From Acidovorax_G lacteus (GTDB lineage Bacteria > Pseudomonadota > Gammaproteobacteria > Burkholderiales > Burkholderiaceae_C), in NCBI RefSeq assembly GCF_039540375.1, contig NZ_BAABEX010000007.1:62001-126000 (forward strand): a stretch of 64,000 nt of DNA, given 5' to 3'. Each line of letters starts with the position of its first letter. Position 1 is the stretch's first letter. Positions 17,579-26,587 of this stretch are shown one piece after another. The notes under the pieces are model-generated. The model was not told the origin of the DNA and did not search any database. It saw only the letters and a list, made by a program, of their open reading frames with translations. Made by a program: the position numbers and the translations under genes.

Positions 17579-18031
17579 ATGAAAGTCAGCGACATCCTTC
17601 GCGTCAAGGGCAACACCCTCTACACCGCGACGCCCGACGAGCCTCTGGCCCACGCGGCGGCCGTGATGGCCGAGAAGGACATCGGGTCGCTGGTGGTCAT
17701 GGAGCACGGCGACCTGGTCGGCATGCTCACCTTCCGCGAGGTGATCCAGGCGGTGGTGCGCAACGGCGGCACCGTGGGCACCATGCTCGTGCGCACGGCC
17801 ATGGACGACGCACCGCTGACCTGCACGCTCGAGACCGACATGGACGAGGTCCGCCGCATGATGCTGGACCGCCATGCCCGCTACATGCCCGTGATGGACA
17901 AGCGCATGCTCATGGGCGTGATCAGCTTCTACGACGTGGCCAAGGCCGTGGTGGACAGCCAGAACTTCGAGAACCGCATGCTCAAGGCCTACATCCGCGA
18001 CTGGCCTGCCGAAGAGGCTCCCAAGGCCTGA
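17579..18031 (+). CDS. CBS domain pair protein
   Basis: The 150-residue protein consists of two CBS domains (about 8-65 and 75-130). Typical positions are MAEKDIGSLVVMEHGDLVGMLTFREV and MLDRHARYMPVMDKRMLMGVISFYDVAKA. Stand-alone pairs of this type bind adenine nucleotides and act as regulators of partner proteins; the target is unknown. The ATG at 17579 is the only start with the canonical N-terminus MKVSDIL. It precedes the diguanylate cyclase gene by 15 bases and may share its transcript. Confidence 0.9.
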   Translation: MKVSDILRVKGNTLYTATPDEPLAHAAAVMAEKDIGSLVVMEHGDLVGMLTFREVIQAVVRNGGTVGTMLVRTAMDDAPLTCTLETDMDEVRRMMLDRHARYMPVMDKRMLMGVISFYDVAKAVVDSQNFENRMLKAYIRDWPAEEAPKA

Positions 18032-18046
18032 CGGCCGCGCAGGCTC

Positions 18047-19873
18047 ATGCGCATTCCGGCCTTCGCCCTGCGCGCATGGCTGCTTTGGCTGGCGGGCCTG
18101 CTGTTCTGTGTGTTGGGCTGGGCGCAGCCGGTGGCGGTGTCGCTGTCGGGGTTGGCTGAGCCGGCCTCGCTCGATACGTACGCGCTGGTGCTGGAAGACC
18201 GCGACAAGCGCCTCACGCCCGATGAGGCGCTGACCCAGGCGCATCTGCCTTGGCGTGCCGCTGACGGCGTGGTCAATTTCAGTTTTTCGGATTCTGTGTA
18301 CTGGCTGCGCCTGCGGCTGCACAACGACGGGCCCACCTCCGTGACCCGGTTGCTGGAGGCAGGATCAGCCTTGCAGGACATGGTGGACTACCACCTTGTA
18401 CGTCAGGGCCGCATCGTGCAAACGGTGGAGACGGGGGACCGCCGCCCCTTTGACCGACGGCCCTTGCCCTATCGCTACCCGGTGTTCCCGATCGCGCTCG
18501 CGGCCGGAGAGACGGTGGAGGTGCTGCTGCGCCTTGACACCCATGACGGACTGTTCGAGGCGCTGCCCTTGCGTTTGCGCACACCCGCCGGGTTTTTGCA
18601 CCACAGCCAGATCGAAAACGTCGCCTTCGGAGCCTACTACGGAGCCGTTGTGGCGCTGCTGCTTTACAACCTGCTGCTCAGCGTGCTGACGCGCGACCGG
18701 GTGTTTGTGCTGTATGTGCTGTACCTGGCGTCCTACACCGTCTGGAACCTGTGCTTCACGGGTTTCGGGCTTCAGCACCTGTGGCCCGAGAACCCCCACC
18801 TCGGCCACACGCTGATCTCGACCACGGTGCCGTTGATCGCATTGACGCTCACGTTGTTTTCCATGCACTACCTGCAGACCGCCACGCGCGTGCCGCGGGT
18901 GCACCGGATGTTGCGCTGGCTGGCGGTGCTGGCGGTGCTGCACCTGCCTTTGGCCTGGCTGGATTGGTACGCGGCGCTGTTCCTCACGGTCATGCCATTG
19001 CTGGCATTGCTGCTGCCACTGCTGCTGGCCGCTGCGTTCGTGATTGCACGACAGGGCTATCGGCCTGCACTGTTCTACCTGGTGGCCTGGGCACCACTGG
19101 CCGTGGGGGCAGGGCTGACGCTGGCCAAGATTGTGGGCTGGATCGAGGCTTCGCCGCTGGTGGAGTACAGCCTCAACATCGGCTCGGCGCTGGAGTTCAC
19201 CCTGCTGGCGCTGGCGATGGCCGATGCGCTGAACCGGCTCAAGGCCGAGAAACTGCAAGCCGAGCAGCAGGCCCTGCAAGTGCAACGCGCGTTGGCTGCC
19301 GACCTGGAGGCCAAGGTACGCGAGCGCACCCAGGCCCTGGAGTCGGCCAACGCCCAGTTGCAGCAAGTCGCCATCACCGATGCTCTGACCGGCGTGTACA
19401 ACCGCCGCTCGTTCGATGCGACCCTGCGCCGCGAATACAACCGCTGCCTGCGCCAGGGCCTGCCTCTGGCGCTGTGCGTGATGGACATCGACCACTTCAA
19501 GCCCTACAACGATGCCCTGGGGCATCAGCAGGGCGATCAGGCCCTCGTGGCGGTGGCGCAAGCACTGGCGGCTCGCGTACAACGTTCCACAGAGTATCTT
19601 TTTCGACTGGGTGGCGAGGAGTTCGCGGTGCTGATGGTGGACGAAGGCCGTGAGCGGGCGCTGCGGCAGATCGAAGCCTTGCGCGATGCCGTGGAGGCCA
19701 TGGCGTTGGAGCATCCGGCCAGCCCGCGCGGCTGCGTCACCCTGTCGTGCGGACTGGTATGGGTTGCGCAACCGACCGTGGAGCAGACGCCTGACGTGCT
19801 GTATGCCGAGGCCGACAAAGCCTTGTACCGGGCCAAGCAGGCCGGGCGGAACCGCACCGAGATGGCACCATGA
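18047..19873 (+). CDS. 7TMR-DISM diguanylate cyclase
   Basis: The 608-residue sensor makes cyclic di-GMP. Order: signal peptide (to about 25), extracellular 7TMR-DISMED2 beta-sandwich (about 30-185), seven-helix 7TMR-DISM_7TM membrane part (about 190-395), coiled coil (400-440, KLQAEQQALQVQRALAADLEAKV) and GGDEF domain with ITDALTGVYNRRSFD and the active-site motif RLGGEEF. The I-site normally reads RxxD shortly before this motif; here RSTE is present, so feedback inhibition may be weak or absent. A diverged c-di-GMP enzyme faces it 90 bases downstream. Confidence 0.93.
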   Translation: MRIPAFALRAWLLWLAGLLFCVLGWAQPVAVSLSGLAEPASLDTYALVLEDRDKRLTPDEALTQAHLPWRAADGVVNFSFSDSVYWLRLRLHNDGPTSVTRLLEAGSALQDMVDYHLVRQGRIVQTVETGDRRPFDRRPLPYRYPVFPIALAAGETVEVLLRLDTHDGLFEALPLRLRTPAGFLHHSQIENVAFGAYYGAVVALLLYNLLLSVLTRDRVFVLYVLYLASYTVWNLCFTGFGLQHLWPENPHLGHTLISTTVPLIALTLTLFSMHYLQTATRVPRVHRMLRWLAVLAVLHLPLAWLDWYAALFLTVMPLLALLLPLLLAAAFVIARQGYRPALFYLVAWAPLAVGAGLTLAKIVGWIEASPLVEYSLNIGSALEFTLLALAMADALNRLKAEKLQAEQQALQVQRALAADLEAKVRERTQALESANAQLQQVAITDALTGVYNRRSFDATLRREYNRCLRQGLPLALCVMDIDHFKPYNDALGHQQGDQALVAVAQALAARVQRSTEYLFRLGGEEFAVLMVDEGRERALRQIEALRDAVEAMALEHPASPRGCVTLSCGLVWVAQPTVEQTPDVLYAEADKALYRAKQAGRNRTEMAP

Positions 19874-19962
19874 GCCTGTGATCTGCCGCCAGCGGCGCGT
19901 GCAGGACCGCACGCAGGTGGAACCAGGGCCTGTTCGCAGCGGCACAACAGAGTGACCAGCCC

Positions 19963-22242
19963 CTAGCCCGATGCACCCGGGCGGGCGAGCCAGCCCGGCA
20001 GCGCCGCAGGATCGAGTGGCCGCGCAAACAGATAGCCCTGCATCACGGGGCATCCGTGGGTGCGAAGCCACTCGTGCTGCTGGCGCGTTTCCACGCCTTC
20101 GGCGACTACCACCATGCCCAGGCTGTGCGCGATGCTGAGCACCGAGACGGTGAGTGCTCGGGCTGCGTCGCTGCCTTCGAGGTCCTGCACGAAGGCCTTG
20201 TCCAGCTTGAGCTCTGAAATGGGCAGCCGGTGCAGGTAGCTCAGGCTCGAATAGCCGGTGCCGAAGTCGTCGAGCGAGAGGCGAAAGCCCCGCTGGTGCA
20301 GAAGCTCGATGTTGGCGAGCGTCACGGGGCGTGCGTCCATCATCACGCTTTCGGTGATCTCCAGTACCACATCGCCTGGTTGCAGCCCATGCTGCGCCAA
20401 GGCCGCACTGATCTGGTCGGCCAGCTCGGGCCGGTGGAAGCTGCGGCCCGACAGGTTGACCGACACCGAAGGCACGGCACATCCCGCCCGCCGCCAAGAG
20501 GCCAACTGCGCACAGGCGGTGTCGAGCAGCCACAGCGTGAGCTCGTGGATCAGCCCTACCTCTTCTGCCAGCGGAATGAACTCTGATGGGGGCACGGGAC
20601 CCCGCTCAGGGTGGTGCCAGCGCGCCAGGGCTTCGACGCTGTGCAGCACGTGCGCGCCGGTACTCAATACCTGTGGCTGGTACTGCAGGGTCAGGGCCTT
20701 GCGCGCCAAGGCATCGCGCAGGGATCGTTCCAGCGCCACACGGTCGAGTGCGCGCTGGTTCATCTCGGCACTGAAAAGCTGCAGGCTGTGCTGCGCATCG
20801 GCCTTGGCCTGGGACATGGCCTGCCCTGCGTGGCGCAAGAGCGCATCCACATCGCTACCGTCGTCCGGGTACAGTGCAATGCCGATGCTCGCACTGGGTC
20901 GGTACAGCTGTCCGTGGACCTGCAGGGGCTCCGCCACGGCTTTGAGCTGGCTCTGAGCGATCTGCACTGCCTGCACAGAATCGACCCCTGAGAGCATCAT
21001 CACGAACTCGTCACCCGACAGACGGCCAATCAGGTCGTGCGGGCGCAACCCCGCCGACAGCCGCTGGGCCACGGTGCACAGCAGCAGATCACCCGCCGCA
21101 TGACCTTGGGCGTCGTTGATCTGCTTGAAGCGGTCGAGGTTGACAAACAGCACAGCGCCTGGGTGCTGCGCACGCGCCAGCAGCGCGAGCGTACGCTCCG
21201 CAGAGGCACGAAACAAGGCCCGGTTGGGCAGGCCGGTCAACCCGTCGTAGAAGGCCAGCTGGTGGATCCGCTGGCGAGCTGCGTCGCGTTCGATGGCCAG
21301 AGCGCACAAATGCAGGCAGGCCCCCACCAGGCGGTGGTGCAGTGCGTCCGGTGCGCGTGGCTCGCGGAAGTAGAACGCAAAAGTGCCCACGACCCGGCCC
21401 TGGTGGTCCACGATCGGACTGGACCAGCAGCCGCGAAAACCCGTCGGTGCGAAGAGTTCACGGTAGTCCTGCCAGAGCGGATCGGTCTGGATGTCGTGCA
21501 CCACCACCGGCTCTGCGCGGTAGGCCGCGGTGCCACAGGAGCCCACTGCCGGGCCGATGGGCAGGCCCTCAAGGGCCGCACTGATTTCAGGCGGCAGTCC
21601 GGGTGCGGCCAGAGGGCGCAGGCGACCGTTGGAGTCCACCGCCAGGATGGAGGCCGTCACCTCGGGGGCAATGCGCTCGACTTCGCGGCAAACGAGAGCC
21701 ATGAGATCGGGCAGCGCCAGCTCCTTGACCATGCCTTCGAGCACGCGCTTTTGCAGCACCTCGTGCATCTTGGTCAGGGTGATGTCGGTCAGCACCGTGA
21801 TGCTGCCCCCCGGGCCACCCGAGGCTTCGTCGGCGGTATTGATGACCAGCGACACCCAGCGCGGCTGGCCGTCGCGCCGGTACATCAGGGCTTCACCGTG
21901 GTAGCGTCCCTCATGCTCGATGCAGTCGCGAATGTCCTCGAGAAACCCCCGGTCAGAGTGTTCGCCCAGCAGCACATCGCTCAGGTACTGGCCCATCACA
22001 TCGGCGGGTTCGTAGCCGAACAGCCGCGTGAAGCCCTGGTTGACATACACCACCCGGCGGTGGCGGTTGCTCATGACGATGGCGTCGTCGGACGCATCCA
22101 GCGCCCGGCGCAGTGGTCCGTCGGCCAGCCGCGGCAGCAAGGCTGTGCCCCGTGGCACCTCGCGAGAGGTGGCGTGCAGGGGCTGCGGCAGGGACGTGGG
22201 CATGGGCTCGTGGGGCGCTAGGGGCTTGATCGCTTGACCCAT
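19963..22242 (-). CDS. PAS-GAF-GGDEF-EAL bifunctional c-di-GMP enzyme
   Basis: The 759-residue protein carries a PAS domain (about 47-165, ASDDAIVMSNRHRRVVYVNQ), a GAF domain (about 180-310, ending GTFAFYF), a GGDEF domain whose motif reads RLSGDEF (Gly to Ser at the first position), and an EAL domain with EALARWHHPERG, LEITESVMM, DDFGTGYSS and VVAEGVET. All EAL catalytic residues appear present, so phosphodiesterase activity is likely; SGDEF is seen in some active cyclases, so cyclase activity is open. No membrane span is seen, so it is cytoplasmic. The start at 22242 is a choice; a codon at 22293 is possible. Confidence 0.9.
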   Translation of the reverse strand: MGQAIKPLAPHEPMPTSLPQPLHATSREVPRGTALLPRLADGPLRRALDASDDAIVMSNRHRRVVYVNQGFTRLFGYEPADVMGQYLSDVLLGEHSDRGFLEDIRDCIEHEGRYHGEALMYRRDGQPRWVSLVINTADEASGGPGGSITVLTDITLTKMHEVLQKRVLEGMVKELALPDLMALVCREVERIAPEVTASILAVDSNGRLRPLAAPGLPPEISAALEGLPIGPAVGSCGTAAYRAEPVVVHDIQTDPLWQDYRELFAPTGFRGCWSSPIVDHQGRVVGTFAFYFREPRAPDALHHRLVGACLHLCALAIERDAARQRIHQLAFYDGLTGLPNRALFRASAERTLALLARAQHPGAVLFVNLDRFKQINDAQGHAAGDLLLCTVAQRLSAGLRPHDLIGRLSGDEFVMMLSGVDSVQAVQIAQSQLKAVAEPLQVHGQLYRPSASIGIALYPDDGSDVDALLRHAGQAMSQAKADAQHSLQLFSAEMNQRALDRVALERSLRDALARKALTLQYQPQVLSTGAHVLHSVEALARWHHPERGPVPPSEFIPLAEEVGLIHELTLWLLDTACAQLASWRRAGCAVPSVSVNLSGRSFHRPELADQISAALAQHGLQPGDVVLEITESVMMDARPVTLANIELLHQRGFRLSLDDFGTGYSSLSYLHRLPISELKLDKAFVQDLEGSDAARALTVSVLSIAHSLGMVVVAEGVETRQQHEWLRTHGCPVMQGYLFARPLDPAALPGWLARPGASG

Positions 22243-22338
22243 GCTAGCAACCGCACTGGGGACTGCCAAGCAGCATTTGGCATTTTGCGCCATGGCCAAC
22301 CGGCGCAGGCGCTTGGGCGCGGGCCGGCGGCGCTCTGG

Positions 22339-22344
22339 GATAAT
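22339..22344 (+). promoter_or_regulatory. Candidate -10 box very close to the aroC start
   Basis: GATAAT lies seven bases before the aroC ATG, so transcription would begin near or at the start codon. I see no good -35 box at 17 bases. A leaderless or near-leaderless mRNA is suggested, not shown. Confidence 0.4.
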
Positions 22345-22351
22345 CCGGCGC

Positions 22352-23446
22352 ATGAGCGGCAACACCATCGGCACCCTGTTTACCGTCACCAACTTTGGTG
22401 AATCCCACGGCCCTGCAATCGGTTGCGTCATCGATGGTTGCCCACCCGGCATGGCGCTGACCGAGGCCGACATCCAGGGCGACCTGGACCGCCGCAGACC
22501 CGGCACCAGTCGCCACGTGACCCAGCGCAACGAGCCCGATGCGGTCGAGATCCTGTCGGGCGTGTACGAAGGCAAGACCACTGGCACCCCGATCGCGCTG
22601 CTGATCCGCAACACCGATCAGCGCAGCAAGGATTACTCGGCCATTGCCCAGAGCTTCCGGCCGGGCCATGCCGACTACACCTACTGGCACAAGTACGGCA
22701 TTCGCGATCCGCGCGGCGGTGGCCGCTCGTCGGCGCGCATGACCGCCCCCACGGTCGCGGCTGGCGCTGTGGCCAAAAAGTGGCTGCGCGAGCAGTTCGG
22801 GGCCGAGTTCCGCGCCTGCATGACCCAGCTGGGCGAGTTGCCCATGCCTTTCGAGAGCTGGGAACATGTGCCGCACAACCCGTTTTTTGCGCCCTGCGCC
22901 GATGTGGCGGCGTTCGAGGACTACATGGACCGCCTGCGCAAGGCCGGTGACTCGTGTGGCGCTCGCATCCGCGTACAGGCCACGGGCGTGCCTGTGGGTC
23001 TGGGCGAGCCGCTGTATGACAAGCTCGATGCCGACATCGCCTACGCCATGATGGGCCTGAACGCCGTCAAGGGCGTGGAGATTGGCGCCGGGTTCGCCAG
23101 CGTGGCGCAACGCGGCACGGTGCATGGCGATTCCATGTCGCCCGAGGGTTTTCGCAGCAACAACGCGGGCGGCATCCTGGGGGGCATCAGCACGGGGCAG
23201 GACATCGAGGTGTCGATCGCGATCAAGCCCACCAGCTCGATCATCAGCCCGCGCGAATCCATCGACGTGCACGGCCAGAGCCAGGAAGTGATCACCAAGG
23301 GCCGCCACGACCCCTGCGTGGGCATTCGCGCTGCGCCCATTGCCGAAGCGCTGCTCGCGCTGGTGGTGATGGACCACGCGCTGCGCCACCGTGCGCAGTG
23401 CGCTGACGTGCGCGTGCCCGTGGGGCCGATTCCTGCCAGCGCCTGA
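22352..23446 (+). CDS. aroC: Chorismate synthase
   Basis: The 364-residue FMN-dependent enzyme makes chorismate from 5-enolpyruvylshikimate-3-phosphate, the last common step to aromatic amino acids. Signatures: GESHGPAIGCVIDGCPPG (residues 16-33), RPGHADYTYWHKYGIRDPRGGGRSSARET-type motif (here ...RSSARMTAPTVAAGAVAKK), NAVKGVEIGAGF and SNNAGGILGGISTGQDIEVSIAIKPTSSI. Length matches E. coli AroC (361). No ribosome-binding site is evident; see the adjacent -10 box. It diverges from the PAS-GAF-GGDEF-EAL gene. Confidence 0.97.
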   Translation: MSGNTIGTLFTVTNFGESHGPAIGCVIDGCPPGMALTEADIQGDLDRRRPGTSRHVTQRNEPDAVEILSGVYEGKTTGTPIALLIRNTDQRSKDYSAIAQSFRPGHADYTYWHKYGIRDPRGGGRSSARMTAPTVAAGAVAKKWLREQFGAEFRACMTQLGELPMPFESWEHVPHNPFFAPCADVAAFEDYMDRLRKAGDSCGARIRVQATGVPVGLGEPLYDKLDADIAYAMMGLNAVKGVEIGAGFASVAQRGTVHGDSMSPEGFRSNNAGGILGGISTGQDIEVSIAIKPTSSIISPRESIDVHGQSQEVITKGRHDPCVGIRAAPIAEALLALVVMDHALRHRAQCADVRVPVGPIPASA

Positions 23447-23484
23447 AGCGTTGCACGCGGCGGCTGTGCTGCCTCGCGCCAGTC

Positions 23485-24387
23485 TCAGGGCGGGCTCGCC
23501 CGCTCTCCGCGCAGGCTCGCCAGCAGGTTCAGCGGGTTGAAGCCCGTCACCAGCCCCGTGGCCAGCAGCACCAGCGCACCACCCCAGAACATGCCGGGGC
23601 CCAGGGGCTCGTTCAGGAACAGGTGGCCCCAGGCCACGCCGAACAGCGGAATCATGAAGGCCGAGCTCATGGCCGCCACGGGCGACACCTGGGTCAGCAC
23701 GCGCAGGTTGAGCCAATAGGCCAGGCCCGAGGTCACGACGCCCATCACCGCCACCGCTGCCAGCGCTGAGGGCGTGAAGCGCGCCTCAGGCAGCGACCAG
23801 GCCGCCCCTGGCAGCAGCATGACCAAGGCCGTGCCGTGGATGCCCGCCGCTACCGCCAGGGGCGACATGCGCTGGGTGGAGCGTTTCATCCAGGTCGTCG
23901 AGACCCCATAGCAGGCGGCCGCTGCCACACAGGCCAGCGCTGCCAGCAGCAGGGCGGGTGTGGGCTGCACAGGGCCCAGTTGCACGATCAGCGCCACGCC
24001 CACAAAACCGCAGAGGCAACCCAGCCACTTGCGCGCACTCAGCGTGTCTTCTTTCATCCAGGCGGCCGTCAGCACACCAAACGGCACCACCATGGTGTTG
24101 AGCAGCGAGCTGTAGCCTGCGGGCAGCCGCAGCGCAGCCCAGGCGTAGAGCAGAAAGGGCAGTGCCACCGTGAGCGCGCCCAGGCCCACGAGCTCCTTCC
24201 AGTGCTGCCAGGGCCAGCGCTCGCGCGCCAGCCGCATGATGAGCATCAGCGTGACCGTGGCCAGGCCAATGCGCAGCGCGGCCATGACATTGGGCCCCAT
24301 CACCGGGCTGGCCACGCGGATGAACAGAAACGATGCGCCCCACAGCGCAGACAGCAGCACCAGCTGCAGGAAATGGCGGGTTTTCAC
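23485..24387 (-). CDS. DMT superfamily (EamA) transporter
   Basis: The 300-residue protein has ten hydrophobic spans in two EamA repeats (about 3-140 and 148-285) and the family segments LWGASFLFIRVASPVMGPN near the N-terminus and PLFGVAWGHLFLNEPLGP in the second repeat. It is probably an exporter of small metabolites or amino-acid-like compounds; the substrate is unknown. I chose GTG at 24387, which gives a normal first span; longer frames run into a palindromic repeat. It lies downstream of nrdR on the same strand, separated by that repeat. Confidence 0.88.
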   Translation of the reverse strand: MKTRHFLQLVLLSALWGASFLFIRVASPVMGPNVMAALRIGLATVTLMLIMRLARERWPWQHWKELVGLGALTVALPFLLYAWAALRLPAGYSSLLNTMVVPFGVLTAAWMKEDTLSARKWLGCLCGFVGVALIVQLGPVQPTPALLLAALACVAAAACYGVSTTWMKRSTQRMSPLAVAAGIHGTALVMLLPGAAWSLPEARFTPSALAAVAVMGVVTSGLAYWLNLRVLTQVSPVAAMSSAFMIPLFGVAWGHLFLNEPLGPGMFWGGALVLLATGLVTGFNPLNLLASLRGERASPP

Positions 24388-24456
24388 GGCGCTGATTGTG
24401 CGGCACTGCCCTTGGGTTTGCCGTGGTTCGTGTGGTGCAACTGTTAAGAGTAAAAA

Positions 24457-24507
24457 TAGCTGCTCGTGCTTATTAAGCAAGCACGAGCAGCTATTAAATC
24501 GATAGCA
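24457..24507 (-). repeat. Dispersed palindromic repeat, copy B
   Basis: Read leftward: leader TTGCTATCGATTTAATA, then GCTGCTCGTGCTT, loop, AAGCACGAGCAGC. It lies 135 bases after the end of nrdR and 70 bases before the DMT start, so it probably bounds the nrdR transcript. Confidence 0.83.
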
Positions 24508-24641
24508 AGTCGGTGGTAGAAGGTGTGTAACGTCCGTGACTTGCGCCGGCCTGCCGATGGCCTCCTGCACGAGCGCTGGTTCAGGCCGGAGCCGGAGGGT
24601 GGGCGCGGGCCATGCGCAGTCGATGTGCTGCGCTGCGCCCG

Positions 24642-25091
24642 CTACTTGCGCACTTCGTCCACGAGCGCGCGAAACTCGTCGATGTCTTCGAAGCTGCGGT
24701 ACACGCTGGCAAAGCGCACGTAGGCCACCTTGTCGAGCTTCTTGAGTTCGCGCATCACCAGTTCGCCGATGCGACTGGACAGCACTTCGCGCTGGCCAAG
24801 GTTGAGCAGCTTTTCCTCGATGCGTTCGATGGCCGAGTCGACCTGCTCGGTGCTCACCGGCCGCTTGCGCAGGGCCAGGTTGAATGAGCCTTGCAACTTG
24901 GAACGGTCGTATTCAATCCGTCGGCCGTCTTTCTTCACCACCGCCGGAAAACTCACCTCCGGCCGCTCATAGGTAGTAAAGCGTTTGTCGCAGCCACCGC
25001 AGCGGCGGCGGCGGCGAATGAACACCCCGTCGTCGCCCACGCGGGTTTCAACGACCTGGGTTTCGGGGTGTCCGCAGAACGGGCATTTCAT
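24642..25091 (-). CDS. nrdR: Transcriptional repressor NrdR
   Basis: The 149-residue protein senses nucleotide status and represses ribonucleotide reductase genes. It begins with a zinc ribbon (CPFCGH...RRRCGGCDKRFTTYE, Cys pairs at 3/6 and 31/34) and continues with an ATP-cone (about 49-139: VVKKDGRRIEYDRSKLQGSF...). It follows glyA by 71 bases on the same strand, the usual glyA-nrdR arrangement in proteobacteria. Confidence 0.96.
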   Translation of the reverse strand: MKCPFCGHPETQVVETRVGDDGVFIRRRRRCGGCDKRFTTYERPEVSFPAVVKKDGRRIEYDRSKLQGSFNLALRKRPVSTEQVDSAIERIEEKLLNLGQREVLSSRIGELVMRELKKLDKVAYVRFASVYRSFEDIDEFRALVDEVRK

Positions 25092-25162
25092 CGGGCGATG
25101 TCTGGCGGGGGCCAGGGGCCGTAACCACCCGCGCTTGCGCGCAGGTGGCCGGGCCGCCAGGC

Positions 25163-26407
25163 TCAGCGATAGACCGGGAAGCGCGAGGTCAGCGCATGCA
25201 CCTTGGCACGCACTGCGGCCAGGTGGGCCTCGTCACGCGGGTTGTCCAGCACGTCCGCGATCAGGTGCGCCGTGGCGCGGGCTTCTTCGTCCTTGAAACC
25301 GCGGGTCGTCATGGCGGGGGTGCCCACGCGCACGCCGCTGGTCACCATCGGCTTTTCAGGGTCGTTGGGGATCGCGTTCTTGTTGATGGTCATGTGGGCG
25401 GCGCCCAGCACGGCCTCGGCTTCCTTGCCAGTGATGCCCTTGGAGCGCAGGTCCACCAGCATCACGTGGCTCTCGGTGCGGCCGCTCACGATGCGCAGGC
25501 CCCGCTCGGTCAGTGTCTCGGCCACGATGCGGGCGTTGGTGATCACCTGCTGCTGGTACTGCTTGAACTCGGGGCTCAGCGCTTCCTTGAAGGCCACGGC
25601 CTTGGCCGCGATCACGTGCATGAGCGGACCACCCTGCAGACCCGGGAAAATGGCGCTGTTGATGGCCTTTTCGTGCTCGGCCTTCATCAGGATGATGCCG
25701 CCGCGCGGGCCGCGCAGGCTCTTGTGGGTGGTGCTGGTGACCACGTCGGCATGCGGCACCGGGTTGGGATACACGCCTGCGGCGATCAGGCCCGCGTAGT
25801 GGGCCATGTCCACCATGAAGATCGCTCCCACGTCCTTGGCCACCTTGGCAAAGCGGGCGAAGTCGATGCGCAGGCTGTAGGCCGAGGCTCCAGCCACGAT
25901 CAGCTTGGGCTTGTGCTCGTGGGCCTTGCGCTCCATCGCGTCGTAATCGATCTCTTCCTTCTCGTTCAGGCCGTAGGACACCACGTTGAACCACTTGCCC
26001 GACATGTTCAGCGGCATGCCGTGCGTAAGGTGGCCACCTTCGGCCAGGCTCATGCCCATGATGGTGTCGCCGGGCTTCAGGAAGGCAAGAAACACCGCTT
26101 CATTGGCCGATGCACCGCAGTGCGCCTGCACGTTGGCGGCGTCTGCACCGAACAACTGCTTGACGCGGTCAATGGCCAGTTGCTCGGCCACGTCCACATA
26201 TTCACAGCCGCCGTAGTAGCGCTTGCCGGGGTAGCCCTCGGCGTACTTGTTGGTGAGTTGTGTGCCCTGGGCCCACATCACGGCGGGCGAAGCGTAGTTT
26301 TCGCTGGCGATCAGCTCGATGTGCTCTTCCTGGCGGCGGTTTTCGGCCTGGATGGCAGCAAAGAGCTCGGGGTCGGTCTGTTCGACGAGGATATTGCGGT
26401 GGTACAT
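25163..26407 (-). CDS. glyA: Serine hydroxymethyltransferase
   Basis: The 414-residue PLP enzyme interconverts serine and glycine with transfer of a one-carbon unit to tetrahydrofolate. Signatures: LIASENYASPAVMWAQGTQLTNKYAEGYPGKRYYGG, HCGASANEAVFLAFLKPGDTI, and the PLP lysine in TTTHKSLRGPRGG (about residue 230). The ATG at 26407 has AGGA five bases upstream. The mRNA leader holds a ZTP riboswitch, so expression should rise when ZTP/ZMP signals a shortage of formyl-folate. It is followed by nrdR. Confidence 0.97.
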   Translation of the reverse strand: MYHRNILVEQTDPELFAAIQAENRRQEEHIELIASENYASPAVMWAQGTQLTNKYAEGYPGKRYYGGCEYVDVAEQLAIDRVKQLFGADAANVQAHCGASANEAVFLAFLKPGDTIMGMSLAEGGHLTHGMPLNMSGKWFNVVSYGLNEKEEIDYDAMERKAHEHKPKLIVAGASAYSLRIDFARFAKVAKDVGAIFMVDMAHYAGLIAAGVYPNPVPHADVVTSTTHKSLRGPRGGIILMKAEHEKAINSAIFPGLQGGPLMHVIAAKAVAFKEALSPEFKQYQQQVITNARIVAETLTERGLRIVSGRTESHVMLVDLRSKGITGKEAEAVLGAAHMTINKNAIPNDPEKPMVTSGVRVGTPAMTTRGFKDEEARATAHLIADVLDNPRDEAHLAAVRAKVHALTSRFPVYR

Positions 26408-26429
26408 GGCAGTCCTATGAACGTTGTGT

Positions 26430-26445
26430 CCCTTGGAATCAAGGG
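26430..26445 (-). promoter_or_regulatory. Hairpin between ZTP aptamer and glyA start
   Basis: CCCTTG and CAAGGG form a 6-bp stem with a four-base loop. Its 5' arm abuts the aptamer 3' end and it lies just before the AGGA site. It has no T-run, so control would be of translation rather than by termination. This is inference. Confidence 0.45.
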
Positions 26446-26587
26446 CTGCCCAGGCGAACGGCGGAACACGAACCGGCCACAGCCGGCTGCGGCACGCTCC
26501 CCGGTGGTTCACGGGCAATGACTGCCCGCTGGTTTCCACGTCAGCGGCGGGGCAAGTGCCCCGCGCCTATCGCCAGTCGCGTACCCC
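26443..26587 (-). ncRNA. ZTP/ZMP (pfl) riboswitch upstream of glyA
   Basis: Read leftward, the leader contains the family core: GCGACTGGCGATAGG at the 5' end (26566-26580), CCACCGGGGAGCG in the middle (26495-26507) and CCGTTCGCCTGGGCA at the 3' end (about 26447-26461). These are the conserved parts of the ZTP aptamer. A variable stem (CGGGGC/GCCCCG) lies between the first two. Known members control glyA and purine genes and turn them on when ZMP/ZTP accumulates. A -10-like TAAACT (26591-26596) directly precedes the aptamer. The aptamer 3' end is 35 bases before the ATG at 26407. Confidence 0.9.
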
